From assembly GCF_003946345.1 (NCBI RefSeq), contig NZ_RHNY01000003.1, forward strand, positions 122,455-186,454: a stretch of 64,000 nt of DNA, in the 5' to 3' direction. The position numbers were made by a program, and so were the translations under genes. Positions 25,472 through 33,597 of the stretch are shown piece by piece. Numbering within the stretch: position 1 is the first letter of the stretch; the number at the start of each line of letters is the position of its first letter. This DNA comes from Levilactobacillus tongjiangensis. GTDB taxonomy: Bacteria > Bacillota > Bacilli > Lactobacillales > Lactobacillaceae. The notes beneath the pieces are model-generated. The model saw nothing but the letters and a program-made list of their open reading frames with translations. It was not told where the DNA came from and did not search any database.

Positions 25472-26854
25472 TTGCAAAGAAAACTAACTGCCCGCCAAAT
25501 GCAGATGATTGCATTAGGTGGAACAATCGGTGTCGGACTATTTATGGGGTCCGGTTCCACTATTAAATGGACGGGACCATCCGTCTTATTGGCGTACATA
25601 ATTTCTGGGATGTTCTTGTATTTAATCATGCGGGCCATGGGTGAAATGTTGTACGTTCACCCGACCACGGGATCATTCTCCACGTTTGCCAGAGAATACA
25701 TGCACCCCGTCTTTGGGTACCTGACCGCTTGGAGTAACATTTTCCAGTGGATCGTTGTTGGGATGAGTGAAATGATCGCATTGGGCGGTTACTTCCGTTT
25801 CTGGTGGCCGAACCTGCCGGAATGGATTCCAGGGTTAGTGGCAATCACTTTCCTGTGTATCGCCAACTTAGTTTCCGTTAAGATGTTTGGGGAACTGGAA
25901 TTTTGGTTCTCACTCATTAAAGTGGTGACGATTATTCTGATGATTATCGTTGGTTTAGGCGTCATTCTCTTTGGTTTTGGGAATGGTGGCCATCCATTAG
26001 GAATCAGTAACTTATGGACGCACGGCTTCTTTACTGGTGGAGCGAAAGGCTTTATCTACGCGATTGCTATCGTGCTAGCATCGTATCAAGGAGTCGAGTT
26101 GATCGGAATTACCGCCGGTGAGGCTCAGAATCCACAGGAAACGTTGGTTAAGGCCATTCGGTCCACGGTGTTCCGGATTTTGATCTTCTACGTTGGGGCC
26201 ATCTTCGTGATCGTCAGCATTTTCCCTTGGGATGAATTGAACTCTGTCGGGTCACCATTCGTGCAAACCTTTGCTAAGATTGGGATCACGGCAGCTGCTT
26301 CCATCATCAACTTCGTGGTTATCACGGCCGCACTGTCTGGATCGAACTCCGGAATTTACAGTGCCAGTCGGATGGCCTACACGTTGGCTGAAGAAGGTCA
26401 GTTACCTAAAAAGGCCGTTCAGCTGAACAAGCACGGTGTGCCTTACATCACGGTTATTGCGATTTCTCTCGGTATTGGTATCGGGGTCATCTTAAACGTG
26501 GTTCTACCACTGATCTACAAGGATGCCAGCCAAATCTTCGTGATGGTTTATAGTTCCAGTGTCTTACCTGGGATGATTCCTTGGTTCGTGATCTTGATCA
26601 GTGAAATTGACTTCCGGAAGAAGAAAGCAGACGAGTTGGTTAATCACCCATTCACCATGCCATGGGCACCTTACTCAAACTACGTGACGTTAGTCTTCCT
26701 GGTGATTACGTTGTTCTTCATGTTCTTGAACCCTGAGACGCGGATCTCCATCCTTGTTGGGGTGGTCTTCCTGGCCATCATGACCGTGCTTTACTTCGTG
26801 AAGTTCCATCCTAAGGAAGTTGCTAAGGCTAAACAACAGAGCAAACAGGACTGA
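25472..26854 (+). CDS. APC-superfamily amino acid permease (AAT family)
   Basis: The 460-residue protein has 12 predicted membrane helices. Helix 1 carries the family substrate-binding loop IALGGTIGVGLFMGSG, followed by GPSVLLAYIISG and the conserved RAMGEML; SGSNSGIYSASRMAYTLAEEG near 290 is also AAT-typical. It would import an amino acid with protons; the substrate cannot be fixed by sequence alone. The start is TTG 25472 after AAGGA. A palindrome at 25372 may be its operator. A cloverleaf repeat begins about 20 bp after the stop and there is no plain terminator before it. Confidence 0.88.
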   Translation: MQRKLTARQMQMIALGGTIGVGLFMGSGSTIKWTGPSVLLAYIISGMFLYLIMRAMGEMLYVHPTTGSFSTFAREYMHPVFGYLTAWSNIFQWIVVGMSEMIALGGYFRFWWPNLPEWIPGLVAITFLCIANLVSVKMFGELEFWFSLIKVVTIILMIIVGLGVILFGFGNGGHPLGISNLWTHGFFTGGAKGFIYAIAIVLASYQGVELIGITAGEAQNPQETLVKAIRSTVFRILIFYVGAIFVIVSIFPWDELNSVGSPFVQTFAKIGITAAASIINFVVITAALSGSNSGIYSASRMAYTLAEEGQLPKKAVQLNKHGVPYITVIAISLGIGIGVILNVVLPLIYKDASQIFVMVYSSSVLPGMIPWFVILISEIDFRKKKADELVNHPFTMPWAPYSNYVTLVFLVITLFFMFLNPETRISILVGVVFLAIMTVLYFVKFHPKEVAKAKQQSKQD

Positions 26855-26872
26855 TTATTGATTCGTTCAAAT

Positions 26873-27064
26873 GGCCGCCTGCGGCCGCCAGGACTGGTAC
26901 CTGCTGTGGGGACCGGCGCGAGCCACAGTGCGGTCTCGCACCTCGACTTGAAACCACGCCAAGGGCGCGTGTTTCCAAGCTCGTCCCGTGGCGTAACCTC
27001 GGTAAACCACCGAGCTAACGCCACTTTCACAGCCGGCACCAGTCCTGACGGCCTCCGGCTACGT
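26873..27064 (+). repeat. Cloverleaf repeat, complete copy, forward
   Basis: Outer arms GCCGCCAGGACTGGTACC and GGCACCAGTCCTGACGGC pair. Hairpin a carries GCGAGCC...GGTCTCGC, hairpin b CGACTTGAAACCACGC with GCGTGTTTCCAAGCTCG, and hairpin c GTGGCGTAACCTCGG with CCGAGCTAACGCCAC. The core GCTGTGGGGACCGG is intact. It starts 18 bp after the permease stop. Confidence 0.85.
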
Positions 27065-27329
27065 TGGTGAGTAACCGCTGCTTAGTGGTGATTTATCAGC
27101 GGCGCTAGTCTTGATTTCAGTTGTTTAAACTGGAATTAGCCGCGTTGTTAGTATCACAATTTAGGTGTCATTTAACTGGATCTGCGAGTCGCTACTGATT
27201 TTTTCGTAGCTGGCTGGTGGGTCCTTTTTATTTTGTGGGTTGAAGGAAAGGGGATAGTTTAAACTGACTATACCAGCAATGTTAGCGTGCAATTTAGGCA
27301 ATCTGCTATGACTTTTCGCTTTACCGGTC

Positions 27330-27412
27330 GCAACTTGAAGCCTCGAAATAACCGAGTCTTCAAGCTTTGACTTCTGCTAAGTTGGCGGGAAAATCGTCCG
27401 CTGACTACCCAG
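27330..27412. repeat. Degenerate hairpin pair resembling the cloverleaf family
   Basis: CTTGAAGCCTCG/CGAGTCTTCAAG resembles hairpin b, and AGTTGGCGG/CCGCTGACT follows at hairpin-c distance. The outer arms and the GCTGTGGGG core are not visible. The remainder of 27065-27535 shows no gene. Confidence 0.4.
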
Positions 27413-27535
27413 AACGATGCGCTTGGGTACATACTTATCTTGTATTAATTAACCACAGAATTGTTACCAGTTAGTCCATAAAGAGCGTGGTCCACATCAG
27501 ACCGTTAGCGGCAATCATGTAAAACCACAATCAGA

Positions 27536-27712
27536 GCGGAGGTGGCCAGGGAGGGAGCCGGCCGTGACAGTGGTGTTAGCTGGTTGACCAGCTAACACCA
27601 CGGGCGACTTTGGAGACAGGTGGGCTACCCTGGCTTCAAATCGAGCGAGAAGCCCGGTTTTCAGGCTGAAGCGTCCCCACAGCCGACTCCCTCCCTGGCC
27701 GCCGGAGCGACC
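27536..27712 (-). repeat. Cloverleaf repeat, complete copy, reverse
   Basis: Outer arms GGCCAGGGAGGGAGCCGGC and GCCGACTCCCTCCCTGGCC pair; hairpin c is GTGGTGTTAGCTGGT with ACCAGCTAACACCAC; hairpin b pairs GACTTTGGAGACAGG with the CCTGGCTTCAAATC side; hairpin a lies next to GTCCCCACAGC. It is 130 bp upstream of the next gene. Confidence 0.8.
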
Positions 27713-27842
27713 AATTTAACATTCAACCTCTAGTTAAAGATGATTAGTGGTAAGATAACTAAGACAATCAACGAACGGCGCATCTCACTTTAGGGGATGT
27801 CAAAATTTATTTCATTCACGGTTAAATTTGGAGGTAACTTAC

Positions 27843-28505
27843 ATGAGTCGTCCCGGAAATTATGGTAAATCTAGTCGCATCAAAAAAATCCGGCAATTGC
27901 ACCGGCGTAAACAGTCGCAGGCCAGTCGCACCATCACTTGGGAGCAGACGGAGGACTTTCTGCTCGCTCGTTATCAGCTGGTTCAGGGGAGCAAACTACC
28001 TCAATTAGTGGATGCCACGGTCCAACGGTTCTTCAGCGAATGGCTGACGACCGCCTTAGCTCAGGGTGAGCAACAGGTTCAGTGGGATATTGCCGCGATT
28101 TCTGCCACAACTTTGAAGCGGATCGGTAATCAGGTTCCTTGGCAGTTCTACGGTGTGCTGCTGGGACAGGTTATGCGTTGGCAAAAATTTCTTCTCCGGG
28201 AAGGTCCTGTAGTGCCACTCGCCACCTCGCGGCAAATTATCACGCCGTTAACGGCAAACGCCTGGAAGGCCCTGGTAGCCGACCAGTTGGCTGTTAACTT
28301 ACTTACTGTCATGGCAACACCAGTGACCGTTGAACAGCGTGAGCGACTCACTCAGAGCTTCCTGACTGCTGGAGAGGTCCAGTGGTCAGCAGTGGACGCA
28401 CTCTTTGGGCCAATGGGCTTCCAAGTAGCGGCTTCTGCAGACGAACCAGTCCGTCAATGGTTAAATGGGTTGTTGGCCTTAACTGTGGGCGACTTCCATG
28501 ACTAA
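27843..28505 (+). CDS. Protein of unknown function, 220 residues
   Basis: I do not recognise this family. The N-terminus is strongly basic (SRPGNYGKSSRIKKIRQLHR, with RRKQ following), which could bind nucleic acid or phospholipid. The rest is a mix of helices without signal peptide, membrane segment, Cys pairs or an enzymatic motif; the C-terminal third has many Val/Ala/Gln. GGAGG sits eight bases before ATG 27843; a TTG at 27828 overlaps it. It is alone between a cloverleaf repeat and a terminator at 28519. Codon use looks ordinary for the window. Confidence 0.7.
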   Translation: MSRPGNYGKSSRIKKIRQLHRRKQSQASRTITWEQTEDFLLARYQLVQGSKLPQLVDATVQRFFSEWLTTALAQGEQQVQWDIAAISATTLKRIGNQVPWQFYGVLLGQVMRWQKFLLREGPVVPLATSRQIITPLTANAWKALVADQLAVNLLTVMATPVTVEQRERLTQSFLTAGEVQWSAVDALFGPMGFQVAASADEPVRQWLNGLLALTVGDFHD

Positions 28506-28518
28506 ATGTGTCGATACG

Positions 28519-28550
28519 AAAGACTAGCGAAAAGCTGGCCTTTTTATTTT
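28519..28550 (+). terminator. Terminator after the unknown gene
   Basis: AAAGACTAGC paired with GCTGGCCTTT around GAAAA and followed by T5ATTTT. Confidence 0.8.
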
Positions 28551-28738
28551 GGACAAGTTATTATCTTCATTGAATCAAGCGTCGGAGCTAGAAATGGTTT
28601 ATTCGGTCAGACAGTCGGCGGACAAAGTGGTCGGCATGGAACAAGTTAGGTAAGTCACTAGCGGGTGGTTCAACCATTACCGGAGCTACTCGTTTACTCT
28701 AAAACTGGTAATCACGATATTATTTTAGAGGAGTGAGT

Positions 28739-29398
28739 ATGATGACTCGCAGATTAAAGATTTCTCTGCTGAGTAGCCTAGCTGTCTTAGGATTAGGTGC
28801 CGGATTTATCGCAGCAGTACCAGCTGTTGCGGCAACTACCGACACATCTTCAACTAGTGCAAGTAGCAGTTCTAGTAGTTCAGCGGGACCAACCTCTCAG
28901 ACCACGACCACCACGGCCGAGTTTGATACGAGTCCCACTGCAGCGATTTCTCTCGATTCTGCACCGAATATCGGTTTTGGCGCCAATGTAACGCCTAACA
29001 GTAAAGAAAATGGGAGTTACAAGGCTGTAACGGCGGACAACCCCGTCCAAGTTTCCAACCCTGGGTTACCTAGTGGGTGGAGCGTTCAATTGAAGAACAC
29101 GCCATTTACGGACACAGCGGGGGACACCTTGGGTGGCGCTGTTTTATCGTTGGGCGCGGCTGACGTTGCTGCCGCTAACACCGGCAACCCATCGACTGCA
29201 CCAACGGCTGGGGCTAGCACCTCTCTGAACGGCACCGGGACGAATCAAATCGTCTTCTCTGCCGCTACTAAGGGTGGCTTAGGTGTTTGGACCGCCGATT
29301 ATGGCCTCGCTGACATCAACTTAGCTGTTCCAGCTGGGCAATTAGGTGGTACCTACACCTCGACGATGACCTGGCAGTTAAGCGACACACCACAGTAG
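28739..29398 (+). CDS. WxL-domain surface protein (short)
   Basis: The precursor of about 219 residues has a signal peptide (hydrophobic 10-30, cut near AVAATTD), a Ser/Thr linker (TSSTSASSSSSSSAGPTSQT), then a WxL domain. Its two signature ends are GVWTADYGLADINLAVPAGQ and TMTWQLSDTPQ at the C-terminus (W-x-L). WxL domains bind peptidoglycan non-covalently. Start: ATG 28739 or 28742, both after AGAGGAG. It is first in a three-gene cluster with a DUF916/DUF3324 anchor and a lectin-WxL protein, the classical csc arrangement of plant-associated lactic acid bacteria. Confidence 0.9.
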   Translation: MMTRRLKISLLSSLAVLGLGAGFIAAVPAVAATTDTSSTSASSSSSSSAGPTSQTTTTTAEFDTSPTAAISLDSAPNIGFGANVTPNSKENGSYKAVTADNPVQVSNPGLPSGWSVQLKNTPFTDTAGDTLGGAVLSLGAADVAAANTGNPSTAPTAGASTSLNGTGTNQIVFSAATKGGLGVWTADYGLADINLAVPAGQLGGTYTSTMTWQLSDTPQ

Positions 29399-29461
29399 GT
29401 GCAGTGACTATTCGGTGAGGATGGCGTTAATTTTCCTGACGACTGATGGGGGGAGTCAGTG

Positions 29462-30493
29462 ATGATGAAACGAGGACTGAAACTTTTGCTCGCAATTGGG
29501 TTAGCACTTTTGGTGCTGGCTTGGAAATTACCAACGGCCGCTGCCGACAGTGTGGGCTATTCCGTCAGAGCAATTTTGCCAAGCAATCAGGATGACGCGC
29601 AGGCTAATTATTTTGCCTTGCGGGTTAAGCCGAAAGAACATCAACGTTTGGCTGTTCTGATCAACAACACCAGTAATAGCAGCCAGCAGTACCTGGTCAG
29701 TGTGAATCAAGCGGTCACCAACGATAACGGGGTGATCGACTACAGTCAGTTGAAACCTAAGTTAGATTCCTCACTGAAGGTGGGCACCAAGGACATCTTC
29801 ACGAAGGGGTCGAATCAGAAAGTGACGGTTCCAGCAAATACTCAGAAACGGGTGTATCTCACCTACACCATGCCTGCAGAGCGGCTGCGGGGCATTATTC
29901 TTGGTGGGGTCTACGTTGAACAAGTGCCGTCAAAGACGCCTAAGAAGTCCGCGGCGAAAATCTTGCTCAACAACGCATTTGCATACGCCATCGGGATTCG
30001 CCTGCGGGAGAGTCCGTTGACGATAGTGCCAGACATGCAGTTACACCAGATTCAAGCGGTACAAATCAACCGACGCAATTTTATTACGGCTAATTTGCAA
30101 AACCCCCAGCCCGGTATTATGCAGAAACTCACGATTAATGCGCGCGTTACCAAAGTGAATTCCAACCAGACCTTGATCAGGCAGCAACAAGCCAACCTGG
30201 GGATGGCGCCGAATAGTAACTTTAACTTTGGCATTCCGTGGGGGAACCAGAACCTTCCAGCTGGTCGGTACACGCTCCACTTAGCGGCCAAGGCGGACGG
30301 GCAGAATTGGCAGTTCGCGCGGAACTTTACGATTGCTAACAAGACGGTACGGCGGCTGAACAAGACGGTTTTGACGCCAGCTAAGCAGCCAAACTACTGG
30401 CTCTATGCCTTGTTAGGTTTACTGATTGCGATGTTGTTAGCCATCATTGGCTACCTGCTCTATCGCAATCGTCGGGAAAAATCAGCAAAATAG
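29462..30493 (+). CDS. DUF916/DUF3324 WxL-interacting membrane protein
   Basis: The 343-residue protein has an N-terminal signal, an extracellular region with DUF916 (about 30-150, YSVRAILPSNQDDAQANYF, NTSNSSQQYLVSVNQ) and DUF3324 (about 160-295, FAYAIGIRLRE, NPQPGIMQKLTINARV), and a C-terminal membrane helix YWLYALLGLLIAMLLAIIGYLL with basic tail. Proteins of this type bind WxL proteins and peptidoglycan. ATG 29462 follows GGGGGAG; GTG 29459 is less well spaced. It lies 63 bp after the short WxL gene and 12 bp before the lectin-WxL gene. Confidence 0.9.
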   Translation: MMKRGLKLLLAIGLALLVLAWKLPTAAADSVGYSVRAILPSNQDDAQANYFALRVKPKEHQRLAVLINNTSNSSQQYLVSVNQAVTNDNGVIDYSQLKPKLDSSLKVGTKDIFTKGSNQKVTVPANTQKRVYLTYTMPAERLRGIILGGVYVEQVPSKTPKKSAAKILLNNAFAYAIGIRLRESPLTIVPDMQLHQIQAVQINRRNFITANLQNPQPGIMQKLTINARVTKVNSNQTLIRQQQANLGMAPNSNFNFGIPWGNQNLPAGRYTLHLAAKADGQNWQFARNFTIANKTVRRLNKTVLTPAKQPNYWLYALLGLLIAMLLAIIGYLLYRNRREKSAK

Positions 30494-30505
30494 GAGGGAT
30501 GAAAG

Positions 30506-32659
30506 TTGTTCAAACGGTGGTTGAGCGCTGGCTTGATTCTACTAGCCGTTTGTCTTGGGGGTAGTGTGATCACAGCCCGTGCTGATAATGATGACAAGCA
30601 GGCACTGGCAACGGCGCCGCAAGGAATTTTAATCAACAAGACAAACCCGTTCTTAACAACGGACACGACTAATAAGAGCTCGGCGACCATTGTGAACGGC
30701 GAGAATCCTGCTTCACCAGGAACCCAAGTCGCTGTTTTAACGAACGGCAAGAATCAGTTTGGATCAATCTGGTCCACTAATTCTGGCTATTGGAATCTAA
30801 AGAAGAATCAACGATTGTCCGTGTGGCTCTACCTGGGTAACCGGGGGAAATTAGCCGGTGAGGGCATGGCGTTTGTTCTACAGAACGATTCGCACAATTT
30901 GGCAGCGATGCCCCAGTCCTCTGTAAAGAAGAAGTCTCTTCCTGGTGAAACGTTAGGTGTCTGGGGCGTTGATAACAACAAGGCCCAGTCAACTAAAAAC
31001 GGGATTGCGGCGACAGCGATTCAGAATAGTTGGGCACTGGAATTTGACACGCGATATAACGGGGTGACAGGGAGTAAGGCCGCGGGCAATGCCAACTCAT
31101 TTGACGTTGGGATGGCCGGGGTCCACATTGCCTCGAACTACCCCGCACAGGCTTCTTCGTACGACCAACTCGTGACAGACTATGGTTTCTGGGGCGGTCT
31201 CTTTAGCAAAAAGGACTACCACTATCAGTTGATTCACCAGGGCTTGATTACCGATACCAATCATCCGGACTTCCTGTCGAACGGCAGCTGGCACCACCTC
31301 ACGCTGAGGTGGGATGCTAAGGCTGAGAACATGACCTATGTCTTCGACGACAAGAATCCGGTGACGGAAGCCAAGCTCCCCGGGAAGAGCCAGACGGTTC
31401 ACATTGACACCAAGAAGATTGATCCGCAGCGGAGTAATCGGGCCCGGTGGGGGTTTACCGCCACAACGACCGACCGGTACGAAAACAACCTGGTTGTCTT
31501 TGAAAACATCCCGGGGTTGATCGTGGTCAACACTTCTGGTGAAATCACGGACGTTAAACGAAAACGGAAACTGACCACGGATAGTCAGGTGCTGAGTAAT
31601 GATAAACTACAAGTGGACTACCACCTTGACTATGAGGATGGGCAGCAACCTTGGTCGGATATTCAGACCCACATTGATCTGCCAACCGGAATCACCTATG
31701 AGTCGGCCGAGGTGACCTATAGTCACGGGACGACGCAGAAGATTCCGCTGGACAGTATTCGGGATGGTAAGCTGGCTATTAAGCTGGCCGAGAGCCTGAG
31801 TCAGAGCAATGCTCACGCGACCATCAAGTTGGTGGGCCGAGCGGACACGGTTAAGGAAACACAAGTCGTGCCGGCAGCGAGTGGGTCGTTTACCTCTTCA
31901 GCTCGAATCAGTTCGGCAGATACCCCCCAATTTATCATCAATCCGAACGCACATCTTGAACTGACGGTAACCAGTAACCACGCTACTAGTCTGAATAAGG
32001 GCGAGGGTACCACGGTCAAAGGGCGAGTGGACGTTGTTTCCAACACACCGACATCGCCTAAGGTCACGGTTCGCCCAGTTCTAAACGGTAAGCAGTTGAA
32101 CACGGTGACGGTCGAGAAGGATGGGACCTTCAAAATTCCATTGACGGGTAATCAGCTACAAGCCGGGACTAACCGACTTCGATTGGTTGCCAAATCGTTT
32201 TTGGGAGATACCTCCCAAACGGTGGTCGTGCCCATTACGGTGGCTGGGGAATTGAAGTTTGCGGCTGTGTCACCGAATGAAACGTTCGAGGCCAGTAAGC
32301 TAACGGGGAAGACCCAGTTCGTTAAGCGGCGGGGTGATTGGCAACTTGCTATCTCGGATACCCGGGGAACTGGTGAACAGTGGACGTTGGTTGCACAGGC
32401 ATCGCAGTTTACCACCAGTGATGGGACGGTGATGTCGGGACAACCAGTCTACGTTGACGATTTTCGGGTGATCTCACTGGGCGAGACGCCAACGCCGGTC
32501 CTAACGCACACCACGGATGACGCTGTCGATGATGGCACGTTCGACGTGGCCAAGACTTGGACACCGGATACCGGAGTTCTGCTGGAACTGAATGGTGGTG
32601 CCGCTGCTGGTGACTACCAAGGAACCATTACTTGGACGTTGTTGGACGCACCTAACTAG
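30506..32659 (+). CDS. Large surface protein: L-type lectin-like domain plus WxL domain
   Basis: The 717-residue precursor has a signal peptide (LSAGLILLAVCLGGSVITARA), a legume/L-type lectin-like domain at about 40-290 (LSVWLYLGNRGKLAGEGMAF, ALEFDTRYNGV, SWHHLTLRWDAKAENMTYVF), a middle DUF11/Ig-like region (about 310-590), and a C-terminal WxL domain with GTGEQWTLVAQ and TITWTLLDAPN. The lectin could bind host or plant glycans and the WxL domain the wall. TTG 30506 has AGGAGG 11 bases upstream. A strong terminator follows. Confidence 0.9.
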   Translation: MFKRWLSAGLILLAVCLGGSVITARADNDDKQALATAPQGILINKTNPFLTTDTTNKSSATIVNGENPASPGTQVAVLTNGKNQFGSIWSTNSGYWNLKKNQRLSVWLYLGNRGKLAGEGMAFVLQNDSHNLAAMPQSSVKKKSLPGETLGVWGVDNNKAQSTKNGIAATAIQNSWALEFDTRYNGVTGSKAAGNANSFDVGMAGVHIASNYPAQASSYDQLVTDYGFWGGLFSKKDYHYQLIHQGLITDTNHPDFLSNGSWHHLTLRWDAKAENMTYVFDDKNPVTEAKLPGKSQTVHIDTKKIDPQRSNRARWGFTATTTDRYENNLVVFENIPGLIVVNTSGEITDVKRKRKLTTDSQVLSNDKLQVDYHLDYEDGQQPWSDIQTHIDLPTGITYESAEVTYSHGTTQKIPLDSIRDGKLAIKLAESLSQSNAHATIKLVGRADTVKETQVVPAASGSFTSSARISSADTPQFIINPNAHLELTVTSNHATSLNKGEGTTVKGRVDVVSNTPTSPKVTVRPVLNGKQLNTVTVEKDGTFKIPLTGNQLQAGTNRLRLVAKSFLGDTSQTVVVPITVAGELKFAAVSPNETFEASKLTGKTQFVKRRGDWQLAISDTRGTGEQWTLVAQASQFTTSDGTVMSGQPVYVDDFRVISLGETPTPVLTHTTDDAVDDGTFDVAKTWTPDTGVLLELNGGAAAGDYQGTITWTLLDAPN

Positions 32660-32720
32660 TCTTTATATTGCGATTGGCAAGTGCCAGAAGGTATTCTAAA
32701 TTGCATCTCACTGAATGGTC

Positions 32721-32763
32721 AAAAAGGATCACGGCAGTTTTGCCGTGATCCTTTTCTTTTTGT
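32721..32763 (+). terminator. Terminator of the WxL cluster
   Basis: AAAAAGGATCACGGCA pairs perfectly with TGCCGTGATCCTTTT around GTTT, with T-rich tail. Confidence 0.92.
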
Positions 32764-32802
32764 TTTGTTATCCGCTGATTGCAACTTAGTGCCCATTGAT
32801 TG

Positions 32803-32960
32803 CCACCTCCGGTTGCCAGGGCAGGCGTCAGCTGTGGGGACCGGAGTGAGCCGAAGTGCGGTCTCACTCCTCGACTTGAAACCACGCAAAGTGCGCGCGT
32901 TTCCAAGCTCGTCCCGTGGCGTAACCTCGGGAACCCACTGAGCTAACGCTACTTTCAAAG
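32803..32960 (+). repeat. Cloverleaf repeat, tandem copy 1, forward, 3' arm missing
   Basis: It matches the next copy (32961-33150) with few differences over about 150 bp but stops at GCTACTTTCAAAGTC, where copy 2 begins. Hairpins a, b and c are intact; the closing arm is absent. Confidence 0.85.
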
Positions 32961-33150
32961 TCGCCTCCGGTTGCCAGGGCAGGTGCCAGCTGTGGGGACC
33001 GGAGCGAGCCGAAGTGCGGTCTCACTCCTCGACTTGAAATCACGCAAAGTACGCGCGTTTCCAAGCTCGTCCCGTGGCGTAACCTCGGGAACCCACCGAG
33101 CTAACGCCACTTTCACTGCTGACACCTGCCCTGACAACCTACGGCTACGT
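32961..33150 (+). repeat. Cloverleaf repeat, tandem copy 2, forward, complete
   Basis: Outer arms GGTTGCCAGGGCAGGTGCCAGC / GCTGACACCTGCCCTGACAACC pair; hairpin a GGAGCGAGCCG with CGGTCTCACTCC, hairpin b CGACTTGAAATCACGC with GCGCGTTTCCAAGCTCG, and hairpin c GTGGCGTAACCTCGG with CCGAGCTAACGCCAC. This is the clearest representative of the family. Confidence 0.9.
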
Positions 33151-33301
33151 TGATGGTTAATTGGCAACTTATTTTAGTTGTTTTCGTCAGAGCTGGACTG
33201 ATACCCTCGGCGAAATGAAACGACTATTTTGTTACAAATTTAAGCTAGGTATTTTTGTGAAATACCAATGTCCAAGTCAAACAACGCCACACTTTTGTCG
33301 T

Positions 33302-33378
33302 AGGCGACCAGGGATGGAGCTAGCAGTGAAAGTGGTGTTAACTGGTGTTTTTCCAGTTTACAGCACGGCCAACCATCT
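33302..33378 (-). repeat. Cloverleaf repeat, partial copy, reverse
   Basis: One outer arm (CCAGGGATGGAGCTAGC) and hairpin c (GTGTTAACTGG with CCAGTTTACAGCAC) are present; the other two hairpins and the closing arm are missing. Confidence 0.6.
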
Positions 33379-33435
33379 TAGAAGCGAATAATCATTCTGC
33401 GATAACTGTTGAATAGGTGTTCTCTATATTAGCCG

Positions 33436-33582
33436 TGAGGTCACTGTGGATGGGCTCAGGCGCCTCGTTCTTCTTAGCCGTTTACGGCTTAGAAGAAGAC
33501 CAAGCTTTAAGACTCGTGATTTTCGAGGCTTAAAGTTGCGTCGGCACCGTTCCAGCCCATCCACGGTGACCGGTAAGGCGGC
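33436..33582 (-). repeat. Cloverleaf-type repeat with two hairpins, reverse
   Basis: Outer arms GGTCACTGTGGATGGGCT and AGCCCATCCACGGTGACC pair over 18 positions. Inside are CTTCTTAGCCG/CGGCTTAGAAG (hairpin c) and AGCTTTAAGACTCG/CGAGGCTTAAAGTTG (hairpin b). Hairpin a and the GCTGTGGGG core are absent, leaving a three-way junction 16 bp beyond the stop of the minus-strand deacylase gene. Confidence 0.7.
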
Positions 33583-33597
33583 CAATATCAGCAAACC

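Noticed and set aside
26791..27070. Frames on both strands across the cloverleaf repeats (also at 32.7-33.2 kb and 57.2-57.5 kb)
   Set aside because: GC-rich repeats lack stop codons by composition. The frames differ between copies and have no start signals.
27065..27842. MITE or insertion sequence as sole explanation of the repeats
   Set aside because: No transposase or target-site duplication is visible, and compensatory stem changes are not expected for simple MITE decay. The idea is left open in the main finding.
32803..33150. CRISPR-like array from the tandem repeats
   Set aside because: Units are about 160-190 bp, imperfect, structured and adjacent without spacers. No cas genes are present.
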